Of a stretch of DNA of 43,248 bases, positions 1 to 8,018 are shown piece by piece (position 1 is the stretch's first letter; every line of letters starts with the position of its first letter). Source of the stretch: Gammaproteobacteria bacterium (lineage in GTDB: Bacteria > Pseudomonadota > Gammaproteobacteria > Steroidobacterales > Woeseiaceae); the NCBI GenBank assembly GCA_030429005.1, contig JAUIDP010000022.1:1-43248 (forward strand). The letters are read 5' to 3'. The notes below the pieces were generated by a model. That model was not told the DNA's origin. It saw only the letters and a program-made list of their open reading frames with translations, and made no database searches. The position numbers and the translations under genes are program-made.

Positions 1-1
1 T

Positions 2-982
2 ACGGCTGGCGATCCCGAATTTAACGCGGCAATGCAGGACCTGGTCTTCGCCGATGCTGCCGGTACGGATCGCCTGGTCACTATCCAGACGCCGGGCGGT
101 TCAGGTTCACTACGGGTGGCCGCGGGGCTGATCCAGAAAGCCAATCCGGGCGCCGTCGTCTGGGTCAGCGATCCGACCTGGGCCAACCACACGCCGTTGC
201 TCGGTGGCGCAGGGCTCAACCTGCAGGTCTATCCGTACTTCGACCCGTCGACGCACACGTTGCGCCTCGACGAGATGCTGGGCAAGTTGCGCAATGCGAA
301 CCGCGGCGACATCGTCCTGCTGCATGCCTGCTGCCACAATCCGTCCGGACTGGACCCGAGCGTCGACCAGTGGCATGCGATTGCCGAGGTCATCGTCGAG
401 CGCGAACTGGTGCCGTTTGTCGACATGGCGTACCAGGGATTTGCGCACGGCCTGGACGAGGATGCCTACAGTATTCGATATCTCGCCGCTCGCGTGCCGG
501 AAATGGTCGTGTCGTCATCGTGCTCCAAAAATTTCGGCCTGTATCGCGACCGCGTCGGTTCACTGAGCATACTGGCTCGCGATGCGGACACTCGCGCAAT
601 CGTCAACAGCCAGGTCAATTCCTACGTACGCACGTTGTATTCGATGCCGCCCGATCATGGCGGAGCAATTGTCAGCATCATCCTGAACAGCCCGGAGCTT
701 CGCGCCGAATGGGTGACGGAACTTGACGAGATGCGTGCCCGCATCAAGGGCATGGCCGCACTGCTGGAAGATGCACTGCGGGACAAGGCTCCCGGCCACG
801 ATTTCTCACACCTGACCCGGTCCAACGGCATGTTCTGTTTTCTCGGCATCACGGCCGGGCAGGTCGAGCGGCTCAAGCAGGAGTTCGGTGTCTACATGGT
901 CGGTTCCAGCCGTATCAATGTCGCCGGCATTACGCCTGCCAACGTCGACTACCTCGCATCGTCGATCGCGGCAGTTCTCTGA
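2..982 (+). CDS. Aromatic/aspartate aminotransferase (class I PLP), 5' end missing
   Basis: Transfers an amino group between an aromatic or dicarboxylic amino acid and 2-oxoglutarate in the cytoplasm. The frame is open from base 2, so the start lies outside the window; about 326 residues are visible against roughly 396 in AspC/TyrB, so some 70-80 N-terminal residues are missing. The visible part begins near the AspC-like AGDPEFN motif. It then shows TPGGSGSLR, the HACCHNPSGLD cofactor-binding segment, SKNFGLYRDRVG with the PLP-binding lysine, and SSRINVAGI near the C-terminus with the substrate-carboxylate arginine. Substrate preference (AspC or TyrB) cannot be decided from these motifs. Its last 34 bases overlap the convergent membrane-protein gene. 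Confidence 0.93.
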   Translation, partial: TAGDPEFNAAMQDLVFADAAGTDRLVTIQTPGGSGSLRVAAGLIQKANPGAVVWVSDPTWANHTPLLGGAGLNLQVYPYFDPSTHTLRLDEMLGKLRNANRGDIVLLHACCHNPSGLDPSVDQWHAIAEVIVERELVPFVDMAYQGFAHGLDEDAYSIRYLAARVPEMVVSSSCSKNFGLYRDRVGSLSILARDADTRAIVNSQVNSYVRTLYSMPPDHGGAIVSIILNSPELRAEWVTELDEMRARIKGMAALLEDALRDKAPGHDFSHLTRSNGMFCFLGITAGQVERLKQEFGVYMVGSSRINVAGITPANVDYLASSIAAVL

Positions 983-1563
983 CGGCTGCGCGCGAACGCC
1001 AGCAAACGCACGAACAGCGCGGCCACGGCGATGCCGGCTAGCAGCCAGTTGACGGGTTGCGCGGACTCGATGGACTCGGGGCCGACGGCAGCAGTGAACG
1101 CGACGAACAGGAAGTACAGTCCGGCGGTATGCAGGAGCTTCCAGTTGCGCCGGCCAAGTCGCTTCGTCGGCGCATCCCACGACGTGGCCAGCATGGCCAG
1201 GATGACGGTGTATGTCAGCGTGCCGGGCAGGTTGTCGGCGGCCCGAAAAACAAATTCGTCACTGATCCTGCTGCGATAGAAGATGAGCCCGAGGTGAGCC
1301 GTGTGCATGCCGGCGAAAGCTATGCCGAGCAAGCGGCGGTTCCGCAACAGCGTCGCGGTCCAGGGCCTGCGCAATAGCTGCTGCAATGGCCGCGCTACAA
1401 ACACGAGCATCAACAATACGAATGCGGCACGTGCGCTCCAGCGCAGCACGACGAGGACATGATCTTCAGTGACGCCCATGGCGCCCAGCCATGCCGCGCA
1501 GCAAATGCCGCTGGCGGCGATCGTGCCAAGAAAAACGCTCCAGTTCTTCTGGTTACTCGTCAC
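949..1563 (-). CDS. Ferric reductase-like (YedZ/MsrQ-type) haem membrane protein
   Basis: A 204-residue integral membrane protein with about six hydrophobic segments (near residues 10-30, 38-58, 78-97, 115-133, 144-162 and 171-190). Histidines inside helices (GMHTAHLGL and KLLHTAGLYF) match the haem-ligand pattern of the ferric-reductase-like transmembrane domain seen in YedZ/MsrQ. The expected role is electron transfer across the inner membrane. No MsrP (YedY) partner is next to it, so a role in methionine sulfoxide repair is unproven. The start overlaps the end of the upstream DUF192 gene by 11 bases, which suggests translational coupling. Its 3' end overlaps the aminotransferase on the opposite strand. 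Confidence 0.8.
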   Translation of the reverse strand: MTSNQKNWSVFLGTIAASGICCAAWLGAMGVTEDHVLVVLRWSARAAFVLLMLVFVARPLQQLLRRPWTATLLRNRRLLGIAFAGMHTAHLGLIFYRSRISDEFVFRAADNLPGTLTYTVILAMLATSWDAPTKRLGRRNWKLLHTAGLYFLFVAFTAAVGPESIESAQPVNWLLAGIAVAALFVRLLAFARSRQRTAAIDDAR

Positions 1564-2035
1564 GCGGCATGTCGTCCCACTCGAGACGGCTGTACTTGTC
1601 GATGCGTAGCGCTTCGGCCATGCCGGCGTTCAGTTCGAGCACGTAGCGAACCGGCTCCAGCGCAGCGACGGATTCCAGCGACTGCGGCTCGGTGTCGTAG
1701 GCGATGGACGAAATCGAACCGTCGGCGCGGATAAACAGCATGTCGAGCGGGATATAAGTGTTCTTCATCCACATCGACAGGTAGCCATCGGTACCGTAGA
1801 CGAACAACATGCCGGTTCGTGCCGGCAGGTGGCGCACATGCATCAGGCCGCGGGCTCGCTGCGCCGTTGTTTGAGCAACGTATGCCTGCAACTGGTGGCA
1901 GGCGTTTTCGCTGGCATGTGCAACGATGACGGTCCTGGCAAATGCCTGGTCCAGTTCGGCAACGCCGGCCGCAGTCGTCTGGGCCGCGCTCGCAGCACTG
2001 GCCAGCGTCGCCACGAGAACGAGCAACGCTCTCAT
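1553..2035 (-). CDS. DUF192 secreted protein
   Basis: DUF192 family protein of 160 residues. The frame stays open further upstream, but the start at 2035 is preferred because it gives a clean signal peptide (MRALLVLVATLASAASAA) and a 4-base ATGA overlap with the stop of the upstream gene. The family hallmark MWMKNTYIPLDMLFI lies in the middle, preceded by ARGLMHVRHLP and followed by a typical ending of the domain with VLELNAG. The molecular function of DUF192 is not established. Export to the periplasm is inferred from the signal sequence. It is the second gene of a minus-strand trio. Confidence 0.85.
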   Translation of the reverse strand: MRALLVLVATLASAASAAQTTAAGVAELDQAFARTVIVAHASENACHQLQAYVAQTTAQRARGLMHVRHLPARTGMLFVYGTDGYLSMWMKNTYIPLDMLFIRADGSISSIAYDTEPQSLESVAALEPVRYVLELNAGMAEALRIDKYSRLEWDDMPRDE

Positions 2036-2682
2036 GATGCGTCCCAGTCCAGCAGGCCGCGGAACCTGAATTCGCCGAGCGTTATATCGGTCGTGCCGTT
2101 GATTTCCACCAGTGGAGCGACACAATACAGTGCGCCCTCGATCGCAACGCGCGATGCAGAACCGGCGACTGCTTCCAGGTGGTGGATGTCCGTCCAGCAG
2201 CTGTCCTGGTCCGCATTGCTGAAGAAACGGCCGGCCCCTTCTTCAATAATGGTCACGGTACTGAGCAATTCCTTGCCGGCCTCCCCCGGGGCCAGGTCCG
2301 GCAGCGCAACGATGAATGCCAGTTCGTACTCTTCAGCAACCGTCCCGGCGAACCGCAGTCTTGCGCCGTCGCCGTCCGGGCGCGGCATGCCTTCGCAGGC
2401 GACAGTGCCTGCATCCCACGAGATTTCCCCGGCCAGCGCGCCGAACAATTCCGTTTGCACGTAGCCGTCAGGGCCGCATTTCGCGTCGACATGCCGGCTT
2501 GTGTCCTCGGCGACCGGTTCGTCAACGGGCGCCTCGCAGGCGGCTTGCGCCGCCGACAAAAGCACAATTAACGTGATTCTCGACGGAAAAGACCGGATTT
2601 CGGCGCAAATCCTGCGAATTCGTTGCAATGTATCGACCTGATCGTTGTCCGAAGTGGGAGCATTATTACCGAAGAAGGGCAC
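2032..2682 (-). CDS. Hypothetical secreted protein
   Basis: I do not recognise a family. The frame has 216 codons from a GTG at 2682. A TTG at 2628 would place a short basic segment in front of the hydrophobic stretch ITLIVLLSAAQAAC, a likely signal peptide ending before Cys; the start is therefore uncertain. The Cys could be a lipidation site, but position -3 is Gln, which is poor for a lipobox. The mature part is acidic and contains several cysteines (AKCGPDG, TVACEG, DSCWTD, ALYCVAP), which suggests disulfides in the periplasm. It is the first gene of a trio with DUF192 and the ferric-reductase-like protein, joined by an ATGA overlap. Confidence 0.65.
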   Translation of the reverse strand: MPFFGNNAPTSDNDQVDTLQRIRRICAEIRSFPSRITLIVLLSAAQAACEAPVDEPVAEDTSRHVDAKCGPDGYVQTELFGALAGEISWDAGTVACEGMPRPDGDGARLRFAGTVAEEYELAFIVALPDLAPGEAGKELLSTVTIIEEGAGRFFSNADQDSCWTDIHHLEAVAGSASRVAIEGALYCVAPLVEINGTTDITLGEFRFRGLLDWDAS

Positions 2683-2708
2683 CTATGAACAAAAAACATC
2701 GCGACCGG

Positions 2709-2737
2709 TTGGCCTGTCCCCGCATCCTCTTTAGAAT
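2709..2737 (+). promoter_or_regulatory. Candidate sigma70 promoter of the moxR/bat operon
   Basis: A -35-like TTGGCC at 2709-2714 and a -10-like TAGAAT at 2732-2737 are separated by exactly 17 bases, matching four and five of the six consensus positions. The ATG of moxR lies 30 bases downstream and is preceded by GGAG with 6 bases spacing. No start-site data are available, so this is a sequence prediction only. Confidence 0.45.
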
Positions 2738-2767
2738 GGCACGCCGTTTTTCCCACCGGAGTGACGC

Positions 2768-3736
2768 ATGAGCGTTGTAGAACAAGTCCAACAACTCGAG
2801 GCGCATGCGAGCAGCCTGATCATCGGCCAATCGCACCTGATCAATCGCATGATCATTGCGCTGCTTTGTGATGGACACCTGCTGGTCGAAGGTGCACCGG
2901 GTCTTGCCAAGACCCGCGCAATCAAGGTCTTGTCCGAGAGCATCGAAGGCGATTTTCACCGCCTGCAGTTTACGCCCGACCTGCTGCCTGCCGACCTGAC
3001 CGGCACCGACATCTATCGTCCCCAGGAGGGCACCTTCGAGTTTCGCAAGGGCCCGCTGTTTCACAACCTGATCCTGGCGGACGAAATCAATCGCGCGCCG
3101 GCCAAAGTGCAATCGGCGCTGCTCGAAGCGATGGAGGAACGGCAGATCACGGTGGGCGACCGAAGCTATGCGCTGGAAGACCTGTTCATGGTCATGGCGA
3201 CGCAGAACCCGCTCGAGCAGGAAGGCACCTACCCGCTACCGGAAGCCCAGCTCGACCGCTTCCTGCTGCATGTCGAAGTGGGTTACCCGACCCGGGAAGA
3301 CGAGCGCCGAATCCTGGTGCTGAACCGCGATGAAGCCAAAGCCGGCGAGCGCAATGCATTCCAGCCACCGGAATTGCTGACGATCGAATCGATCATGCAG
3401 GCGCGCCAGGACATCCTCGGCTTGCACCTGGCCCCGGAGCTCGAGGAATACATTATTAATATCGTGACCAGCACGCGCGATCCGGCCGCCGTTGACAGCT
3501 CGCTGGACGGGCAGGTGCTGTACGGTGCCAGCCCGCGCGCCAGCATGGGTATCGACCGGACAGCCCGGGCACATGCCTGGCTTGCCGGTCGTGACTACGT
3601 TGGCCCGGAAGACATCCAGGCAATCGCGTCCGATGTGCTGCGGCACCGCATCGTGCTGAGTTTCGAGGCGGAGGCCGATGGTATCGACACCAACTCGGTG
3701 ATCCAGCGCATTCTTGACGGCATCGGGGTGCCGTAG
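2768..3736 (+). CDS. MoxR-family AAA+ ATPase
   Basis: MoxR-type AAA+ ATPase of 322 residues, thought to act as a chaperone or assembly factor together with von Willebrand A (VWA) domain proteins. Walker A (GAPGLAKT) is at residues 42-49, Walker B (LILADE) at 101-106, sensor 1 MATQNP at about 143-148, and LDRF follows near residue 162. The start ATG has a good ribosome site (GGAG, spacing 6). It heads a six-gene plus-strand operon with DUF58, DUF4381, two VWA proteins and BatD, the classical MoxR/Bat arrangement. The gap to the next gene is 17 bases. Confidence 0.95.
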   Translation: MSVVEQVQQLEAHASSLIIGQSHLINRMIIALLCDGHLLVEGAPGLAKTRAIKVLSESIEGDFHRLQFTPDLLPADLTGTDIYRPQEGTFEFRKGPLFHNLILADEINRAPAKVQSALLEAMEERQITVGDRSYALEDLFMVMATQNPLEQEGTYPLPEAQLDRFLLHVEVGYPTREDERRILVLNRDEAKAGERNAFQPPELLTIESIMQARQDILGLHLAPELEEYIINIVTSTRDPAAVDSSLDGQVLYGASPRASMGIDRTARAHAWLAGRDYVGPEDIQAIASDVLRHRIVLSFEAEADGIDTNSVIQRILDGIGVP

Positions 3737-3753
3737 CGTAGCGAGGAAGCCTG

Positions 3754-4701
3754 TTGCCGCGTCTTGATCACATTCCGGACAATGCGTCGCCGGTAAGCGT
3801 CAGCCAGCCGGGACTGATTCGGCTGAACGGTCCCGCGCGGGCGATCGCGCTGGACGTGCTGCGCGTCAACTCGCTGCAGACCGGCGCCTATGTATCGCAC
3901 TTTCGCGGCCGCGGCATGGAGTTTGACGAGTCGCGCCCGTACCAGCCGGGCGACGACCCGCGCAGTATCGACTGGCGGGTTACGGCACGCAGCACGACGG
4001 CGTATACGAAGTTGTTTCGCGAGGAGCGCGAACGCCCGGTGCTGGTGATGGTGGACCTGCGTGCCAGCATGCATTTTGCAACGCAGGGCTGCTTCAAGTC
4101 GGTAAATGCCAGCCGCGCGGCGGCGCTGCTGGCCTGGGCTGCACATCATCGTGGCGACCGGCTCGGCGGCTTGATTTTCGGCGACACGACCCATCGCGAA
4201 CTGAAACCCAAACTCGGACGCCAGGCGGCACTCCGGTTTGTCCACCAACTGGCGGAACATCCGGACTGGGGTGTTCGCGAGCGGCCCGATGGCGGCGACG
4301 GTGAGCAGCAACTGACCCAGGCAATGTCGTCACTGCGTCGCGTGGCGCGCCCCGGCAGCCTGGTCGTCATTCTCAGCGATTTCCTCGGGCTGAGCCGCGC
4401 GGCGCAATCCTACCTGTCGAGTGTCGCCCGCCACAACGAGGTACTGGCGCTGTTTCTCAACGACCCGATCGAACGGGAGCTGCCGCCGCCCGGCCGCTAT
4501 CGGCTGGTGACCGGCGATGACGAGATGGCGATCGATACCTATACGAAAGCGGCCCGTGACGACTACCGGAACGAATTTGAAACGCGCAGCCACGAGCTCG
4601 AAACGTTTTGTCATCGCTACGGGATACACCTGATGCCGCTGTCGACCGGTGACGACCCGGTCGCAACGCTACAAACTGCCCTGGGCAGGAGGAGCCGCTA
4701 G
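3754..4701 (+). CDS. DUF58 domain protein of MoxR/Bat operon
   Basis: A 315-residue DUF58 protein, the usual second gene of MoxR operons. The hallmark YQPGDDPRSIDWRVTARS spans residues 63-80, followed by a VWA-like region with VLVMVDLRASM and, later, VVILSDFLGL. The start is a TTG at 3754. No membrane segment precedes the DUF58 motif, so this copy appears cytoplasmic, unlike longer DUF58 proteins with N-terminal helices. Function is unknown; it is presumed to work with the MoxR ATPase and the membrane VWA proteins encoded downstream. Confidence 0.9.
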   Translation: MPRLDHIPDNASPVSVSQPGLIRLNGPARAIALDVLRVNSLQTGAYVSHFRGRGMEFDESRPYQPGDDPRSIDWRVTARSTTAYTKLFREERERPVLVMVDLRASMHFATQGCFKSVNASRAAALLAWAAHHRGDRLGGLIFGDTTHRELKPKLGRQAALRFVHQLAEHPDWGVRERPDGGDGEQQLTQAMSSLRRVARPGSLVVILSDFLGLSRAAQSYLSSVARHNEVLALFLNDPIERELPPPGRYRLVTGDDEMAIDTYTKAARDDYRNEFETRSHELETFCHRYGIHLMPLSTGDDPVATLQTALGRRSR

Positions 4702-4703
4702 CC

Positions 4704-5195
4704 GTGGATCCCGCACAGATTCCATTGCGCGACCTGCACCTGCCGGAGGCTGTCGGCTGGTGGCCGCTGGCTCCGGGCTGGTGGGTCGTGATTGCGATGG
4801 CAATCGTCGGCCTGGGCTTTTTGCTGCGCGCGTGGTTGCGGATGCGGGCACGTGGCGCGGCAAGGCGCTACGCACTGAGCCAGTTGAAGCGTATCGAGAA
4901 AGATTACGAACAGCGTCGCAACCCGGTCGAATTCGGTGTGCAGCTTTCCGAACTGCTACGCCGCACGATGCTGGCTTATGCGCCGCGTCACGATGTTGCC
5001 GGCCTGACCGGCGATGCCTGGCTGGCGTGGCTGGACCGCGATCTCGCACAACCGGTCTTCAGCGCCGGGCCCGGCCGCCAGATCGTCGAATTGCCGTATC
5101 GCGACCCGCAGGCGCCGCTTGAGGCCACGGATGTCGACCGCCTGGTGGCGGCCGTCCGGCACCGTGTCGCGACACCGGTGGGAGGGAGGCGCTGA
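4704..5195 (+). CDS. DUF4381 membrane protein
   Basis: A 163-residue protein starting with GTG two bases after the previous stop. The N-terminal signature (LRDLHLPEAVGWWPLAPG, residues 8-25) and the transmembrane helix at about 26-46 are characteristic of DUF4381, a family found almost only in Bat-type operons. The rest is a cytoplasmic helical domain (residues 50-150). The stop TGA shares one base with the ATG of the next gene, which indicates tight coupling. No biochemical role is established for the family. Confidence 0.9.
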   Translation: MDPAQIPLRDLHLPEAVGWWPLAPGWWVVIAMAIVGLGFLLRAWLRMRARGAARRYALSQLKRIEKDYEQRRNPVEFGVQLSELLRRTMLAYAPRHDVAGLTGDAWLAWLDRDLAQPVFSAGPGRQIVELPYRDPQAPLEATDVDRLVAAVRHRVATPVGGRR

Positions 5196-6229
5196 TGTGG
5201 TCGCTGGCCTGGCCGTGGGTGCTGCTGGCATTGCCGTTGCCGCTGCTCGTGAATCGCCTGTTGCCGCCGAGTGCGAACCTGCAGGATGCGGGCCTGAAGG
5301 TTCCGAGCTTTGGCGGTTTCGCCGTGCTGGCCGACCGCTCGCAGGCCGAGCAGCTGTTGAACTGGAAAATGTGGGTTGCGGCCGTTGCCTGGATGTTGCT
5401 GGTTCTGGCGGCAGCGCGGCCGGAGCGCATCGGCGATGAAGTCGACGTGCCGGTGTCGGGCCGCAACCTGATGCTGGCAGTCGACCTGTCCGGCAGTATG
5501 GACCAGAAGGATTTTGAACTTGGCGCGCGCCGGGTTGACCGCCTGACGGCGACCAAGGCCGTTGCCAGCGACTTTATCAGCCGCCGGGAAGGCGACCGGA
5601 TCGGCCTGATCCTGTTCGGCGAGCGTGCCTACCTGCAGGTGCCGCTGACACTGGACAGGGAGACGGTCAAGGTCCTGTTGCTGGAAGCCTTCATCGGCCT
5701 GGCCGGTGAGAAGACGGCCATTGGTGATGCAATCACGCTGGCCGTGAAGCGCATCCACGACCTCGAGGAAGACCCCGGCGAGCAGGTGCTGGTCCTGCTG
5801 ACGGATGGCGCGAACACGGCCGGCGAAGTACAACCCCTGAAAGCAGCGGAGCTGGCGCAACAGGTGGGCCTGCGGATCTACACGATCGGCATCGGCGCCG
5901 AGCAGCTGGAGGTGTCGTCACTGATCGGTGGTGCGCGCAGCATCAACCCGTCGGCAGATCTCGACGAAGAAACGCTGACCCGGATTGCGGAAATGACCGG
6001 CGGCCGCTACTTCCGCGCCAAGGACACTGCCGGCCTGCAGGACATTTATCGCCTTGTCGACGAACTGGAGCCAGTAGAGGAACCGGAAGCCGGTTTCCGG
6101 CCGGTCAAGTCTCTGTATTACCTGCCACTGGCGGGCGCATTTGCGCTGGCCGCGCTGCTGGTTCTCGCCGCTTTGTTGCGTGGCATCCGGCTGCGCCGAA
6201 CCAGCGAGGTGCAATACGATGCTGGCTGA
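5195..6229 (+). CDS. batA: BatA-like VWA-domain membrane protein
   Basis: A 344-residue membrane protein with two N-terminal helices (about 4-22 and 58-75), a VWA domain carrying an intact metal-ion site (DLSGS at residues 97-101, with TDG later in the domain), and a C-terminal helix near 308-330. This is the layout of BatA of aerotolerance operons. VWA domains bind protein partners through a divalent metal. The gene starts on the last base of the DUF4381 stop and overlaps batB/C by 11 bases. Physiological roles reported for Bat proteins (envelope or oxidative stress) vary between species and cannot be assigned here. Confidence 0.9.
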   Translation: MWSLAWPWVLLALPLPLLVNRLLPPSANLQDAGLKVPSFGGFAVLADRSQAEQLLNWKMWVAAVAWMLLVLAAARPERIGDEVDVPVSGRNLMLAVDLSGSMDQKDFELGARRVDRLTATKAVASDFISRREGDRIGLILFGERAYLQVPLTLDRETVKVLLLEAFIGLAGEKTAIGDAITLAVKRIHDLEEDPGEQVLVLLTDGANTAGEVQPLKAAELAQQVGLRIYTIGIGAEQLEVSSLIGGARSINPSADLDEETLTRIAEMTGGRYFRAKDTAGLQDIYRLVDELEPVEEPEAGFRPVKSLYYLPLAGAFALAALLVLAALLRGIRLRRTSEVQYDAG

Positions 6230-8018
6230 TTTTCACTTTATCCGGCCGGAATGGCTGTGGGCATTGCCGTTCGTAATTGCCGCCGTGTTACTGCTCGCGT
6301 TGCGCCGCCTCGGTGCCGGCAGCTGGCAGAATGTTGTGTCGCCGGCGCTCGCGCCGCATGTGCTGGCGCGTTCGCCCAACCGTCACGGCAGGTACCGCTG
6401 GTGGCTGCTCGGGCTTGCAGGCATTCTCGCCGTTACAGCCCTTGCGGGCCCGGCCTGGCAACGCATCGAGCAACCGGTGTTCCGTTCGGACCAGGCGCTG
6501 GTCATCGCGCTCGACCTGTCGAGATCGATGGATGCGCAGGATGTTGCGCCGAGCCGGCTGATGCGGGCGCGCCTGAAAATCCTCGACATCCTCGAGCGCC
6601 GCAACGGTGGCGAGACCGCTTTGATCGTCTACTCGTCGAACGCGTATACCGTTACGCCGCTGACGACGGACACCGACACGATCGCTGCGCTGGTCAACAG
6701 CCTGGGCACCGACATCATGCCGAGTCGCGGCAGCTACCCGGTCGCTGCGATCAACAAGGGCCGGCAACTGCTGGAAAATACCGGTGCCATCTTCGGCGAG
6801 ATCCTGTTGATAGCCGACGGCGGCACATCGCCGGCTGTCGAGAGGGCGGCCAGGGACCTGCGGGATGCCGGCTACACGTTGTCGGTTCTTGCTGTCGGCA
6901 CGCGCGACGGTGCGCCCATCCCGCAGCGCAACGGCGGATTCGTCACGGACCAGTCCGGGAATATTGCTGTACCGCGACTTGAATTGTCGGGCCTGAAAGC
7001 GCTGGCAGCCGCAGGCGGCGGACAGTTCTCGGAGCTGACGACGAATGATCGTGACATTGACCTGCTGTTGTCGGGTGAAGTCGGTGCGCGCCAGGCCAGC
7101 GGCGACTCACTGGCGACCGACCGTTGGCGCGAAGAGGGCCCGTGGCTGCTGCTGTTGTTGCTGCCGCTTTCGGCGCTGGCGTTTCGGCGAGGCTGGATTG
7201 TCGTGTTGCTGGTGTTCGTTCTGCCGCTGCCACAGCCAGCACAGGCCGGCACCTGGGATGACCTCTGGCTGACCAAAGACCAGCAGGCGCGACGTTTGCT
7301 CGAGGACGGTGCGGCGCTTGAAGCGGCCGAGGTATTCGAAGACCCGGACTGGCGCGCCGTGGCTAATTATCGTGGCCAGGCTTATGCCGAGAGCGCCGCC
7401 GAGTTCGCGGAGAAGGGCGATTCGCGCTCCCTCTACAATCTCGGCAACGCACTGGCGAAGCAAGGCGAGTTCGAGTCGGCGATCGATGCCTATGAACAGG
7501 TGCTGGAGATGGACCCGGATGATGCCGACGCCGCGTACAACCGCGACCTGCTGAAGCAGTTCATGGAGCAGCAGGAACAACAGCAACAGCAACAGGAAAG
7601 TGATCAACAGGAGTCAAGCAACCAGGACGGCGAAGGTGAACAGTCCGAAACGGAGGGCGACTCGGAAGAAGAGGGCGAAGGCCAGGACAGCGAAGGCGAG
7701 CAGGACGAGAGCGAATCGTCGCAGCGGGACGAAGAGATGAGCGAAGAAGACCTCGAGGCGTTGCAGCAGGAGCTGGAACGCGCCGCCGAGGAAGCGCAGG
7801 AAGACCAGGGCGACCCGCTCGAGCAGCTGACGGCCGAGGAACTGGCAGCGTTGCGCGCCCAGCAGGAGCAGGAGCAGGCCATGGAACAGTGGCTGCGCCG
7901 AATCCCGAACGATCCCGGATCCCTGCTGCGCAACAAGTTTCGTTATCAATATCAACAATCCGGCAAGGACCAGGACGGCAATAACACCTGGCCCGATGAC
8001 GAGGTACAACCGTGGTAA
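6219..8018 (+). CDS. Fused BatB-BatC: VWA domain plus TPR and acidic tail
   Basis: A 599-residue fusion. The ATG at 6219 is chosen because MLADFHFIRPEWLWALP is the typical BatB beginning; the frame is open further upstream but would run deep into batA. Residues 1-80 hold two membrane helices, and the VWA domain follows with its metal site DLSRS (99-103). A further hydrophobic pair lies near 310-345. A TPR unit at about 404-446 (YNLGNALAKQGEFESAIDAY) leads into a long Gln/Glu/Ser/Asp-rich low-complexity tail (about 448-560). In many species BatB and BatC are separate; here they form one chain. It overlaps BatA by 11 and BatD by 7 bases. Confidence 0.9.
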   Translation: MLADFHFIRPEWLWALPFVIAAVLLLALRRLGAGSWQNVVSPALAPHVLARSPNRHGRYRWWLLGLAGILAVTALAGPAWQRIEQPVFRSDQALVIALDLSRSMDAQDVAPSRLMRARLKILDILERRNGGETALIVYSSNAYTVTPLTTDTDTIAALVNSLGTDIMPSRGSYPVAAINKGRQLLENTGAIFGEILLIADGGTSPAVERAARDLRDAGYTLSVLAVGTRDGAPIPQRNGGFVTDQSGNIAVPRLELSGLKALAAAGGGQFSELTTNDRDIDLLLSGEVGARQASGDSLATDRWREEGPWLLLLLLPLSALAFRRGWIVVLLVFVLPLPQPAQAGTWDDLWLTKDQQARRLLEDGAALEAAEVFEDPDWRAVANYRGQAYAESAAEFAEKGDSRSLYNLGNALAKQGEFESAIDAYEQVLEMDPDDADAAYNRDLLKQFMEQQEQQQQQQESDQQESSNQDGEGEQSETEGDSEEEGEGQDSEGEQDESESSQRDEEMSEEDLEALQQELERAAEEAQEDQGDPLEQLTAEELAALRAQQEQEQAMEQWLRRIPNDPGSLLRNKFRYQYQQSGKDQDGNNTWPDDEVQPW

